A stretch of 64,000 bases of DNA from Butyrivibrio sp. Its GTDB lineage: Bacteria; Bacillota; Clostridia; Lachnospirales; Lachnospiraceae. Shown here piece after piece: positions 24,236 through 32,628 of this stretch. The translations under genes and the position numbers were made by a program. The stretch covers positions 95,093 to 159,092 of the forward strand of contig NZ_SVFW01000002.1 in assembly GCF_015056685.1 (NCBI RefSeq). The letters run 5' to 3'. The notes beneath the pieces are model-generated. The model did not search any database, was not told where the DNA came from, and saw only the letters and a list, made by a program, of their open reading frames with translations. Positions within the stretch are counted from its first letter, which is position 1; each line of letters starts with the position of its first letter.

Positions 24236-26635
24236 ATGAACGCAAAAGCATTACACGTACTTGAGTACGATAAAATAATAGAAAAACTGGCGGATCACGC
24301 CACATCGGAGCCAGGAAGAAAGCTTTGCAAGGAGCTTGTTCCTTCTTCAGATATCAATGAGATAAGGAATAATCAGAAAAAGACCTCTGATGCTATTTCA
24401 AGAATATTCAAAAAAGGATCAACTTCTTTTGGAGATAACAGGAACTTTGAGGGAACTCTTAAGGCACTTAAGATAGGAAGTGCTCTTGAGCCGGTATCAC
24501 TTCTAAGAATAGCTGCATTTCTCGACAATGTTAACAGGGTAAAGACCTATGGAAGACCTACAAGGGACGATGAAACAGGTGACTCCCTCACAGAGTCTTT
24601 TGAACTTCTTGAGCCACTTACTTTTGTGTCAGCTGAGATCAGAAGATGCATAGTGTCAGAGGATGAGATAAGCTCTGATGCAAGCCCTGCCCTCAAACAT
24701 ATCAGAAGGGGCATAATGCTCACCAATGACAGAATACATGAGCAGCTTGGCAGGATGCTGAATGGCTCAATGAGGACATATCTTCAGGATGCTGTTGTCA
24801 CCATGAGGGACGGCAGGTACTGCATTCCCGTTAAGGCAGAGTACAAATCACAGATAAATGGTATTGTTCATGATCAGTCTTCATCCGGTTCAACTCTTTT
24901 TATAGAGCCGGCAGCAGTTGTAGAGCTTAACAATAAGCTCAGAGAAATGGGGCTTCAGGAAAGCGCAGAGATTGAAAAGATCCTGCTCGAACTCAGCCTT
25001 AAAGTTGCTGAGCATATAGATTCTATCAAGTACAACGCTGATATCATGACTGATCTTGATTTCATATTTGCCAAGGCTTCCTATGCACTTGAGATCAATG
25101 GAACAACACCTGTTTTCAATGACCAGCACGCATTTGATATCAAGAAGGGAAGACACCCTCTTATTGCAAAAGATAAGGTGGTTCCTATTGACGTATATGC
25201 CGGAAGAGATTTCGACATGCTCATTATCACAGGTCCAAACACAGGTGGTAAGACTGTTACCCTTAAGACGGTAGGTCTTTTGACACTTATGGGACAGGCC
25301 GGCCTTGCGATTCCTGCAGGAGATAAGTCAGAGCTGTCAGTGTTTAATGAGGTGTTTGCTGATATTGGAGATGAGCAGAGCATTGAACAGTCTCTTTCTA
25401 CCTTCTCATCACATATGACCAATACAGTATCGATCCTTGAAAAAGCTGATGAGAATTCACTTTGTCTTTTTGATGAATTGGGAGCAGGTACTGACCCCAC
25501 AGAGGGAGCGGCTCTTGCCATATCAATACTTAACGACCTGCACAGCAGAAGGATAAGGACACTTGCAACAACTCACTATAGCGAGCTTAAGGTTTATGCC
25601 CTTAACACTCCCGGAATTAAGAATGCCAGCTGTGAATTTGATGTAGAGTCACTGAAACCAACCTACAAGCTTCTTATCGGAATTCCCGGAAAGAGTAATG
25701 CTTTTGCCATCTCTTCAAAGCTTGGGCTTCCGGACAGGATAATCGAAGCCGCTAAGGAGCAGATCAGCACTGAGGATAAGCGCTTTGAAGATCTTTTGGC
25801 TGACCTGGAGAAGAGCAGAAAGATCATTGAGAATGAGCGACTTGAGATTTCCGAGTACAAAAAAGAAGTTGAGCAGCTTAAGTCTCAGCTTGAGGAAAAG
25901 ACTGAAAAGCTCGACAGCCGCAAGGATGACATCATAAGAGAGGCCAACGAAGAAGCGAGAGCTATTTTGCAGGAAGCAAAGGATCTTGCTGATGAGACCA
26001 TAAGGACTTTCAGAAAAGCAGGACCAAACGCGTCAATTCAGGACCTTGAGAGAGCAAGGACCAATGTCGGACAAAAGATATCTGACAAAAATAAGGCGAT
26101 TTCCAAGAAGGCTGAAAAGGCAAAAGAAACTCATCCTATATTAAAAGAGTCTCAGCTTAAGCTCGGTGAGTCAGTAAAGATCGTATCCATGGGACTTAAA
26201 GGAACTATAAGCTCCAAGCCTGACAAGGATGGCAATCTCTATGTGCAGTGCGGAATCATGAGGACCAAAGCCAACATCAGGGATCTGGTTCTTATAAAGG
26301 ATGATGATGCCAAGACAGCCATGAAGAAGTTCTATGGCAGGACAAGCGGAAGTTCAGGTTCAAAGATGGATCTTTCACGTGCTGCCAGCATCAGGACTGA
26401 GATAAATCTTATTGGTAAAAACAGCGACGATGCCATCGCAGCTCTTGATAAGTATCTGGATGACGCCTACATGTCACATCTTAACAATGTGAGAGTTGTT
26501 CATGGTAAGGGGTCAGGTATTCTGAGACAGGCGGTTCATAATTATTTGAAGGGCGTTCCTTACGTGAAGTCCTTTAAACTTGGGGAATTCGGCGAAGGCG
26601 ATGCTGGTGTTACAATAGTAACTTTTATTAAATAA
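24236..26635 (+). CDS. mutS2: Endonuclease MutS2
   Basis: A 799-residue MutS2: lever/clamp helices, then the ABC-type ATPase with Walker A TGPNTGGKTVTLKT (about residue 335), LCLFDELGAGTDPTEG (Walker B region) and ATTHYSELK, then a long coiled coil (about 515-640), and a C-terminal Smr domain (about 725-799) with the HGKGSG motif. In MutS2 proteins this acts on recombination intermediates and collided ribosomes. The usual LDLRG motif at the start of the Smr domain reads INLIG here, so the Smr nuclease may be altered. It is followed 15 bases later by a two-component system. Confidence 0.95.
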   Translation: MNAKALHVLEYDKIIEKLADHATSEPGRKLCKELVPSSDINEIRNNQKKTSDAISRIFKKGSTSFGDNRNFEGTLKALKIGSALEPVSLLRIAAFLDNVNRVKTYGRPTRDDETGDSLTESFELLEPLTFVSAEIRRCIVSEDEISSDASPALKHIRRGIMLTNDRIHEQLGRMLNGSMRTYLQDAVVTMRDGRYCIPVKAEYKSQINGIVHDQSSSGSTLFIEPAAVVELNNKLREMGLQESAEIEKILLELSLKVAEHIDSIKYNADIMTDLDFIFAKASYALEINGTTPVFNDQHAFDIKKGRHPLIAKDKVVPIDVYAGRDFDMLIITGPNTGGKTVTLKTVGLLTLMGQAGLAIPAGDKSELSVFNEVFADIGDEQSIEQSLSTFSSHMTNTVSILEKADENSLCLFDELGAGTDPTEGAALAISILNDLHSRRIRTLATTHYSELKVYALNTPGIKNASCEFDVESLKPTYKLLIGIPGKSNAFAISSKLGLPDRIIEAAKEQISTEDKRFEDLLADLEKSRKIIENERLEISEYKKEVEQLKSQLEEKTEKLDSRKDDIIREANEEARAILQEAKDLADETIRTFRKAGPNASIQDLERARTNVGQKISDKNKAISKKAEKAKETHPILKESQLKLGESVKIVSMGLKGTISSKPDKDGNLYVQCGIMRTKANIRDLVLIKDDDAKTAMKKFYGRTSGSSGSKMDLSRAASIRTEINLIGKNSDDAIAALDKYLDDAYMSHLNNVRVVHGKGSGILRQAVHNYLKGVPYVKSFKLGEFGEGDAGVTIVTFIK

Positions 26636-26650
26636 ACTTTGGGGGAAAAC

Positions 26651-27352
26651 ATGGTTAGCAAACAGAAAATACTTATAGTAGACGATGATAATAATATTGC
26701 AGAGCTCATATCTTTGTATCTGGTAAAAGAGTGTTTTGAGACAAAGATATGTAATGACGGCGAATCTGCGATAAACACTTTTGACACATTTAAACCAAAT
26801 CTTATTTTGCTTGATCTGATGCTTCCGGGAATTGATGGATACCAGGTCTGCAGAGAGATAAGGACCAGGTCACAGACTCCTATCATTATGCTTTCTGCAA
26901 AAGGTGAGGTGTTTGATAAGGTTCTTGGTCTTGAGATGGGCGCTGATGACTATATGGAAAAGCCCTTTGATTCAAAAGAACTGGTGGCAAGAGTAAAGGC
27001 GGTATTAAGGCGCTTTAAGCCTCAGGTTCAGGAAGTTCCTGAGTCTAATGACAAGGTAGTAAGATATCCTGATCTTGAGATCAATATGACCAACTATTCA
27101 GTAAATTACATGGGCGAGCGCGTGGATATGCCACCTAAGGAGCTTGAACTTTTATACTTCCTTGCAGCTTCGCCAAACCACGTGTTTACAAGAGAGCAGC
27201 TTCTTGATCAGATCTGGGGCTATGAATATGTTGGCGATACCAGAACTGTAGATGTACATATAAAAAGACTTCGTGAGAAATTAAGTGATCACGCGAACTG
27301 GCGTCTTGCAACAATCTGGGGAATAGGATACAAGTTTGAGGTAACAGAATAA
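26651..27352 (+). CDS. OmpR/PhoB-family response regulator
   Basis: A 233-residue regulator; ATG 26651 follows GGGGGA. The receiver domain (about 1-118) shows the acidic pocket IVDDDNN, phospho-acceptor Asp in LILLDLMLPGIDGY (about 52), and the conserved Lys in YMEKPFDSKEL. The winged-helix output domain (about 135-232) has PPKELELLYFLAASPNHVF and DTRTVDVHIKRLREK. Its stop codon touches the ATG of the partner kinase (TAAATG), so the two are co-translated. The regulated genes are unknown. Confidence 0.95.
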   Translation: MVSKQKILIVDDDNNIAELISLYLVKECFETKICNDGESAINTFDTFKPNLILLDLMLPGIDGYQVCREIRTRSQTPIIMLSAKGEVFDKVLGLEMGADDYMEKPFDSKELVARVKAVLRRFKPQVQEVPESNDKVVRYPDLEINMTNYSVNYMGERVDMPPKELELLYFLAASPNHVFTREQLLDQIWGYEYVGDTRTVDVHIKRLREKLSDHANWRLATIWGIGYKFEVTE

Positions 27353-28789
27353 ATGAAGAGAACTATTTATCTGAAGTTTCTTCTTGCCTATCTTCTGTTT
27401 GGTGTGTTTGGGTTTGTTGTTGTTGCCACATTCGTTTACAGCATGACCTATGAGAGACTGCGAAGAGATAAAACTGACAACATGTATCAGGTTGCTACTC
27501 AGATTGCAAACACGTACGCAGCAGATCTTTACAATAGTGAAACTTCACTGGAAGCAGTACATACGCAAATGGTCACATTGTCCAAATACATGGACAATGA
27601 ACCCATATGGATAATCAACCCTTCAGGCAGACTTGTCCTTGATTCGTCGAGAGTAATAGGGCCCGGAGATGAGATAGTGATAGATGGTTTTAATCCGTCT
27701 GTGCTCGGTGGGTCATACTATACGACCGGCAACTTCTGGGGCTCTTTTAACGAGGATGTCATAAGTGTGTTTGCGCCCATAACTGCCAACTATAAGGTTC
27801 AGGCATATGTTGTTATCCATGAACCTGTATCGGACCTGGTGGAATCGGCCAATGAATTTTTGAATATATCCTATCTGATGCTGATAGTTCTTTTCCTGTT
27901 GTCCCTGATAATCCTTATCTTTTTTACGGAGCTTGTATATATTCCCCTCAGAAAGATAACCAAGGCGACAGAGCAGTACGCAGCAGGAAACATGGGATAT
28001 GAATTCTCGGTTGAGTCTGAAGATGAAATGGGATATCTGGCAGCATCTCTGTCTTATATGGCGGGCGAGATTGCGCGGGCAGAAGATGATCAAAAGAAAT
28101 TTATTGCTAATGTTTCGCATGATTTCAGGTCTCCGCTTACATCTATCAGAGGATATCTGGTGGCAATGCAGGATGGCACGATCCCCCAGGAGATGCACGA
28201 GAGATACCTTGGAATTGTAATCAATGAAACGGACAGACTGACCAAACTTACCAATGAGCTTCTTACCTTGAACAACTTGAACACAAAGGGTATGATGCTC
28301 AACAAATCTGATTTTGATATAAACCAGACCATCAGAAAGGTCGCAGAGTCTTTTGAAGGAACCTGCAGAAATAAAAAGATTGCCATTGAGCTGATCCTTA
28401 CAGATGAAAAGATGCTGGTAAATGCAGATGTGGATAAGATCCAGCAGGTGCTCTATAATCTTGTGGATAACGCCATAAAGTTCAGTCATCATGATTCATC
28501 CATCAAGATTGAAACTACAGAGAAACACAGCAAGGTTTTCGTTTCAGTCAAGGACAGCGGAATTGGAATTCCCAAAGAGGATCAGAAGCTTATTTTTGAC
28601 AGATTCTATAAATCTGATTCTTCAAGAGGAAAGGATAAGAAGGGCACAGGCCTTGGCCTTTCTATCGTAAAAGAAATAATAAAGGCTCACGAAGAAAATA
28701 TTAATGTTATCAGTACTCCGGGCGTTGGAACAGAGTTTATCTTTTCACTTCCAAAGTCTGCAGTAATGGATGCTGATGACGAGGAGTAA
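27353..28789 (+). CDS. Membrane sensor histidine kinase
   Basis: A 478-residue kinase with two membrane spans (about 7-30 and 172-195) around an extracellular sensor of about 140 residues that includes MYQVATQIANTYAADLYN and a PAS/Cache-like core. HAMP follows (about 190-245), then HisKA with the phospho-histidine in FIANVSHDFRSPLTSI (about 255), and the ATPase domain with N box LYNLVDNAIKFS, DSGIGIPKED and GTGLGLSIVKEI. The DF in place of the usual EL after the histidine is seen in many clostridial kinases. It phosphorylates the response regulator encoded directly upstream. Confidence 0.94.
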   Translation: MKRTIYLKFLLAYLLFGVFGFVVVATFVYSMTYERLRRDKTDNMYQVATQIANTYAADLYNSETSLEAVHTQMVTLSKYMDNEPIWIINPSGRLVLDSSRVIGPGDEIVIDGFNPSVLGGSYYTTGNFWGSFNEDVISVFAPITANYKVQAYVVIHEPVSDLVESANEFLNISYLMLIVLFLLSLIILIFFTELVYIPLRKITKATEQYAAGNMGYEFSVESEDEMGYLAASLSYMAGEIARAEDDQKKFIANVSHDFRSPLTSIRGYLVAMQDGTIPQEMHERYLGIVINETDRLTKLTNELLTLNNLNTKGMMLNKSDFDINQTIRKVAESFEGTCRNKKIAIELILTDEKMLVNADVDKIQQVLYNLVDNAIKFSHHDSSIKIETTEKHSKVFVSVKDSGIGIPKEDQKLIFDRFYKSDSSRGKDKKGTGLGLSIVKEIIKAHEENINVISTPGVGTEFIFSLPKSAVMDADDEE

Positions 28790-28794
28790 TTTAA

Positions 28795-29289
28795 ATGCAT
28801 ATAGTTTTACATCAGCCGGAGATACCACAGAACACCGGAAATATAGGAAGAACATGTGTTGCAACAAACACAAGTCTTCATCTTATTGAGCCACTTGGCT
28901 TTAGTATCAATGAAAAAGCCCTTAAAAGAGCAGGAATGGACTACTGGCCAAAGCTCGACGTTACCAAATATATTGACTACGAAGATTTCAAGGCAAAGCA
29001 TCCCGGGGCTAAGATCTGGTATGCTACGACAAAGGCGAAACACTCTTATACCGATGTTTCTTTTGGCATGGATGACTTTATAATGTTCGGCAAAGAAAGC
29101 GCCGGAATCCCTGAGGAGATACTGGTGGACAACGAAGAAACCTGCATTCGAATCCCTATGGGAGAGAACATTAGGTCTTTGAACCTGTCTAATTCAGTAG
29201 CGATAGTTTTATATGAAGCTCTCAGGCAGAACGAGTTTAAAGGACTTGAGAGAGAAGGCGAACTTCACAGACTTCATTGGAAAGAGTGA
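28795..29289 (+). CDS. trmL: tRNA (cytidine(34)-2'-O)-methyltransferase
   Basis: A 164-residue SPOUT methyltransferase of TrmL length. It methylates the wobble ribose of tRNA-Leu anticodons. Features are the N-terminal LHQPEIPQNTGNIGRTCVA, the knot-forming FGKESAGIPEEIL and IPMGENIRSLNLSNSVAIVL. GAGGAG, overlapping the kinase stop region, serves as ribosome binding site, so it is probably transcribed with the two-component system. Confidence 0.95.
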   Translation: MHIVLHQPEIPQNTGNIGRTCVATNTSLHLIEPLGFSINEKALKRAGMDYWPKLDVTKYIDYEDFKAKHPGAKIWYATTKAKHSYTDVSFGMDDFIMFGKESAGIPEEILVDNEETCIRIPMGENIRSLNLSNSVAIVLYEALRQNEFKGLEREGELHRLHWKE

Positions 29290-29340
29290 TGACAGGGAGT
29301 TTATACTAGCGAGATTTTTTTGTAATAGATTGGAAATTGT

Positions 29341-30864
29341 ATGGGTAAGAAAATAAAGACAGATTGCAAATATCAAAAAGATGATCTGCTGACAGTAGAA
29401 ATAACTGACATAGGAAATGACGGAGAGGGCATAGGCAAGGTTGACGGCTATACCCTCTTTATTAAAGATGCAGTAATAGGTGACAAGGTAAGTGCCAAGA
29501 TAATGAAGGCAAAAAAGAACTATGCCTATGCCCATTTGGAAAAGGTTTTGGAGCCATCTGTTCACAGACAGGAAGCAAGATGCCCAATTGCGAGACAGTG
29601 CGGCGGATGCCAGCTTCAGAACATGACCTATGAAAGACAGCTTGAGTTCAAGCAGAATAAAGTAAGGAATAATATCATTCGCTTAGGCGGATTTGACGAG
29701 TCTTTTATCGACAGTATCATGGAGCCAATAATCGGTATGGAAGAGCCCTGGAGATACCGAAATAAAGCGCAGTATCCAATAGGGACAGATAAGAATGGAA
29801 AGCCTGTTGCAGGCTATTATGCAGGAAGAACCCACAGCATTATTCCTGTGGATGACTGCTTTATCGGAGTTGATGAAAATAAAGAGATCCTTAATGTTGT
29901 GCTTGCACACATGGAAAAACATGGAATTGCAGCTTACGATGAGGCGACAGGCAAGGGTCTTATAAGGCATGTTCTCATAAGGAAGGGCTTTACAAGTGGA
30001 CAGATTATGGTGTGCCTTGTTATTAACTATAGAGGAAAAGCTGTTGGAAATAGCAATGAATTTATAGCGGCTCAGAATGAGCTTGTTAAGAAACTCCAGA
30101 ATATTAACGGCATGACCAGCATTTCTGTCAGCATAAACACTGATAAGACCAACGTTATTATGGGAACAGAGATCCATACTATCTGGGGAAAAGATACAAT
30201 TGCAGACACTTTGTGTGGACTAGAATTTGAAATTTCACCTCTTTCTTTTTACCAGGTTAATCCCAAACAGGCTCAAAGGCTTTACGAGCAGGCAATTTCC
30301 TATGCCGGATTAACAGGGAATGAGACGGTATGGGATCTTTACTGCGGAATTGGAACTATATCTCTGGCTATGGCAAAGACTGCAGGAAAAGTCTATGGCG
30401 TTGAGATTATTCCTGATGCAATTGAAGATGCCAAGCGAAATGCTAAGAGAAACGGCCTTGATAATGCTGAATTTTTCTGCGGAAAGGCAGAGGAAGTGCT
30501 TCCGGAGTTCTATGAGAGGCTAAGTAAGGAAGCCAAGAACGAAGAAGCAATCGCGGAATCAGGTATGAGTGACGAAAAAGAAGATAATGCAAAAGCGCTC
30601 CATCCTGATGTGATAGTCGTAGATCCGCCTCGCAAGGGCTGTGATGAGAAATGTCTTGAAACAATGCTCAAGATGAGTCCTGACCGTATTGTATATGTCA
30701 GCTGTGACTCAGCAACTCTTGCCAGAGACCTGCGCATTCTTGCTGATGGCGGCTACGCGCTCAATAAGATCCGTGCCTGCGATATGTTTAGCTGGTCAGG
30801 CCATGTTGAAACTGTCGTTGCACTGAATAGGAACCACTTGGGGACGGGGTTAGTGGGCCATTAA
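29341..30864 (+). CDS. rlmD: 23S rRNA (uracil-5-)-methyltransferase, RlmD/RumA family, with an altered C-terminal tail
   Basis: A 507-residue enzyme with an N-terminal TRAM domain (about 12-70), the iron-sulfur cysteines CPIARQCGGCQLQ (about 82-94), SAM motif WDLYCGIGTISLAMA (about 335), DPPRKGCDEK and the catalytic cysteine in VSCDSATLARDL. A charged insertion of about 25 residues (KEAKNEEAIAESGMSDEKED) precedes the DPP motif. The conserved core ends HVETVVALNR; the last ten residues (NHLGTGLVGH) are encoded by a GC-rich stretch, unlike the rest of the gene, that abuts accessory DNA, so the native tail may have been replaced. Activity should survive because all motifs are upstream. The exact target base (U1939, U747 or tRNA U54) is not certain. 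Confidence 0.88.
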   Translation: MGKKIKTDCKYQKDDLLTVEITDIGNDGEGIGKVDGYTLFIKDAVIGDKVSAKIMKAKKNYAYAHLEKVLEPSVHRQEARCPIARQCGGCQLQNMTYERQLEFKQNKVRNNIIRLGGFDESFIDSIMEPIIGMEEPWRYRNKAQYPIGTDKNGKPVAGYYAGRTHSIIPVDDCFIGVDENKEILNVVLAHMEKHGIAAYDEATGKGLIRHVLIRKGFTSGQIMVCLVINYRGKAVGNSNEFIAAQNELVKKLQNINGMTSISVSINTDKTNVIMGTEIHTIWGKDTIADTLCGLEFEISPLSFYQVNPKQAQRLYEQAISYAGLTGNETVWDLYCGIGTISLAMAKTAGKVYGVEIIPDAIEDAKRNAKRNGLDNAEFFCGKAEEVLPEFYERLSKEAKNEEAIAESGMSDEKEDNAKALHPDVIVVDPPRKGCDEKCLETMLKMSPDRIVYVSCDSATLARDLRILADGGYALNKIRACDMFSWSGHVETVVALNRNHLGTGLVGH

Positions 30865-30961
30865 AGCCATCGAGGAAACAATGAGGCATCTGTGGTTAAG
30901 ACTTATTGAGTTTGGCAAAAAGTATAATCCAGATGCTATATGTGAAGTTAAAGTAAAATGA
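30860..30961 (+). pseudogene. C-terminal gene remnant after the rRNA methyltransferase gene
   Basis: Starting at the methyltransferase stop, a different frame encodes IKAIEETMRHLWLRLIEFGK followed by KYNPDAICEVKVK and a stop. No ribosome binding site precedes its internal ATG (30881). It reads like the protein-like end of a larger gene whose front is missing. I do not recognise the family. Confidence 0.4.
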
Positions 30962-31068
30962 GCTTTTCTGCACTCAACCAGCGGTAGAGTGGACAAAAAT
31001 CAACTGCCGGTTCGTGTGAATTAACATGAATTCCGGCTATGCTTGAGTCATGAAAGGAGGTGCCCGAT

Positions 31069-31683
31069 ATGGATCAAATCAAAATTGGAAAATTCATAGC
31101 ATCCTGCAGGAAGGAGCAGGGCATGACTCAGGCAGTCCTTGCCGAGAAGCTCGGAATCAGTGATCGGGCGATATCAAAATGGGAGACCGGAAAGGCTATG
31201 CCGGATTCCGGGATTATGCTGGAGCTGTGTGAACTTCTGAAAATTAAGGTCAACGAACTCCTGTCGGGCGAAAGAATTATGGCAGAAGCATATGACAAAC
31301 GGGCAGAAGAAAACCTGCTGGCAATGAGGCGAGAGGTTGAGGAAAAGAACAGACAGATGCTTAAGACGGAATACTGGATCGCGTTTCCTGCCGTCATTTC
31401 CGGACTGGTCATGGTGTTTGTGGCTTCATTTATAGAGATGCCAGTCTGGCCGCGAATTGCACTTATCGTGTTTGCTCTCATAATGATTTTTACGGTCGCT
31501 TTTATCGCCGTGGGCATTGAGCAAAAGGCTGGATACTATGAATGCCAGAATTGCCACCACAGATATGTTCCTACATACTGGCAGACAAATCTTGCTATGC
31601 ACATGGGACGGACAAGGTATATGAAATGCCCGGAGTGTGGAAAAAGAAGCTGGCAGAGAAAAGTTCTTACAAAAGAAGAGTAA
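31069..31683 (+). CDS. XRE-type HTH protein with two membrane spans and C-terminal zinc ribbon
   Basis: A 204-residue protein; ATG 31069 has AAAGGAGG eight bases upstream. Residues about 3-60 form a Cro/C1 helix-turn-helix (MTQAVLAEKLGISDRAISKW). A charged linker leads to two membrane segments (about 108-130 and 132-155), and the end is a four-cysteine zinc ribbon: CQNC near residue 165 and CPEC near residue 190. Membrane-tethered XRE proteins of this kind are common in Firmicutes; ligand and targets are unknown. It sits in an accessory patch between a broken gene end and a recombinase scar and has its own terminator. Confidence 0.8.
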   Translation: MDQIKIGKFIASCRKEQGMTQAVLAEKLGISDRAISKWETGKAMPDSGIMLELCELLKIKVNELLSGERIMAEAYDKRAEENLLAMRREVEEKNRQMLKTEYWIAFPAVISGLVMVFVASFIEMPVWPRIALIVFALIMIFTVAFIAVGIEQKAGYYECQNCHHRYVPTYWQTNLAMHMGRTRYMKCPECGKRSWQRKVLTKEE

Positions 31684-31690
31684 GCAGACC

Positions 31691-31736
31691 AAGGCTCCTC
31701 GCTACTGATTAGGTTCAGTGGCAAGGAGCCTTTTTA
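31691..31736. terminator. Terminator after the XRE/zinc-ribbon gene
   Basis: AAGGCTCCTCGCTACTGA (31691-31708) pairs with TCAGTGGCAAGGAGCCTT (31715-31732) over 18 positions with two wobble pairs, followed by TTTA. It also lies at the 3' end of the convergent recombinase remnant. Confidence 0.85.
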
Positions 31737-31823
31737 TGCTTCGATTTCGATTTTGATCCCGGACTTGAATTCCACGGTGAAGTGGTTGACGAAGACAGTG
31801 ATCTTCTCGATAATTCCAAAAAG
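31734..31823 (-). pseudogene. C-terminal remnant of a large serine recombinase
   Basis: Read on the minus strand, 31817 to 31734 encodes GIIEKITVFVNHFTVEF followed by KSGIKIEIEA and a TAA stop; a TGA lies three codons upstream (just above 31820). The pattern IEKI-V-----VEFKSG---E-E is the characteristic last beta segment of large serine recombinases of Tn4451/TnpX-like and related mobile elements. Only about 27 codons survive. It is direct evidence that an integrative element once sat here and was lost or rearranged. Confidence 0.72.
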
Positions 31824-31880
31824 TCAGGAATACTTCATGACTCAAGGCTGTTAAATAAAAAGAGTGCTGCATAGGTGCCA

Positions 31881-31941
31881 AGTGTAAATTGACACTACAA
31901 TCACACAATATTATAATTGTGCCATAAGAATATTGGCACAA
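31881..31941 (+). promoter_or_regulatory. Consensus promoter with overlapping and nested inverted repeats
   Basis: TTGACA (31889-31894), 17 bases, TATAAT (31912-31917) is a perfect sigma-A promoter. Three inverted repeats overlap it: AGTGT/ACACT flanking the -35 box (31881-31885, 31892-31896), CACAAT-ATTATA-ATTGTG over the -10 box (31904-31921), and TTGTGCCA/TGGCACAA (31917-31924, 31934-31941) at the transcript start, ending at the ribosome site. The encoded small HTH protein may repress itself here. Confidence 0.7.
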
Positions 31942-31952
31942 AGGAGGATATT

Positions 31953-32246
31953 ATGGCTATGGCGCTTGAAGATGCTTTGAAAAGAATATCGGAACTTGAA
32001 GAAGAGAATAAAAAACTTAGGGAAGAACTTGAATTCTATAAAAGTAAAAAGTTTGCCGGTAGACAGAAGCATGATGAGCATTGGATGAAGTCATATAACG
32101 ACTTTGTGGCGCTATATGAGGACGGTCTTACAATTATGGAGATTGTAGATAGGGGAGATATCAGCCGTCGTACAGCTTATAGATATAAAGCCTATTATGA
32201 CGGGCTAAAGAAAAATGATCGAAATAGCAACAAATGGGGTGTTTGA
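31953..32246 (+). CDS. Small coiled-coil/HTH DNA-binding protein of mobile-element type
   Basis: A 97-residue protein starting at ATG 31953 with AAAGGAGG upstream. Residues about 3-30 form a coiled coil (LEDALKRISELEEENKKLRE). The C-terminal half is a helix-turn-helix resembling that of resolvases/invertases (DGLTIMEIVDRGDISRRTAY). No catalytic recombinase domain is present. Proteins like this accompany plasmids and integrative elements in Lachnospiraceae, so a regulator of element functions is plausible. The end of the gene overlaps the next reading frame by 32 bases. Confidence 0.7.
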   Translation: MAMALEDALKRISELEEENKKLREELEFYKSKKFAGRQKHDEHWMKSYNDFVALYEDGLTIMEIVDRGDISRRTAYRYKAYYDGLKKNDRNSNKWGV

Positions 32247-32493
32247 GGAAAATAGGAAGAAAAAACATGGACGTGATGCAAAAAACGGATGGTACAGATA
32301 TGATACAAGATTCGGGCTGCCTGTTTACGGTGATGATGGGGAAAACAGTGGATACAACATATTCCACGCAAGACTCTTAATCAGGCATGCGGGAAGCGGA
32401 AAGAAATATTTATATGATGTTATGGAAATAAAAAAAGAAACGAGCAAGTCCTGTCAGGCTGATGCCCTACCCGATGATAAACCCATTTCTTGA
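32215..32493 (+). CDS. Mobile-element protein tail, probably a fragment of a larger protein
   Basis: A 92-codon frame that begins inside the preceding gene, with no clear ribosome binding site at ATG 32215. The part from about residue 22 (GRDAKNGWYRYDTRFGLPVY ... IRHAGSGKKYLYDVMEIKKE) resembles the C-terminal end of very large proteins of conjugative and phage-like elements that carry PBECR-type nuclease or toxin domains. The front is missing, so this is best seen as a 3' remnant captured behind another gene. The assignment is from remembered pattern only. Confidence 0.45.
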   Translation: MIEIATNGVFEENRKKKHGRDAKNGWYRYDTRFGLPVYGDDGENSGYNIFHARLLIRHAGSGKKYLYDVMEIKKETSKSCQADALPDDKPIS

Positions 32494-32628
32494 TTTTTAT
32501 CTTAAAGAGGTTTGTAATAATTGTCAACAGAAATTTGGAGGGTTACTTATTTATGAAGGCAGAAGAATAAATGCTATATCTATACAAGAGTTTCCACTGC
32601 TATGCAGGTTGATGGATATAGTCTGGTT

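Noticed and set aside
27713..28492. A 259-codon open frame on the minus strand inside the histidine kinase gene
   Set aside because: It has no ribosome site, a Cys/His-rich composition unlike a real protein, and lies wholly opposite a fully conserved kinase; it is a shadow frame.
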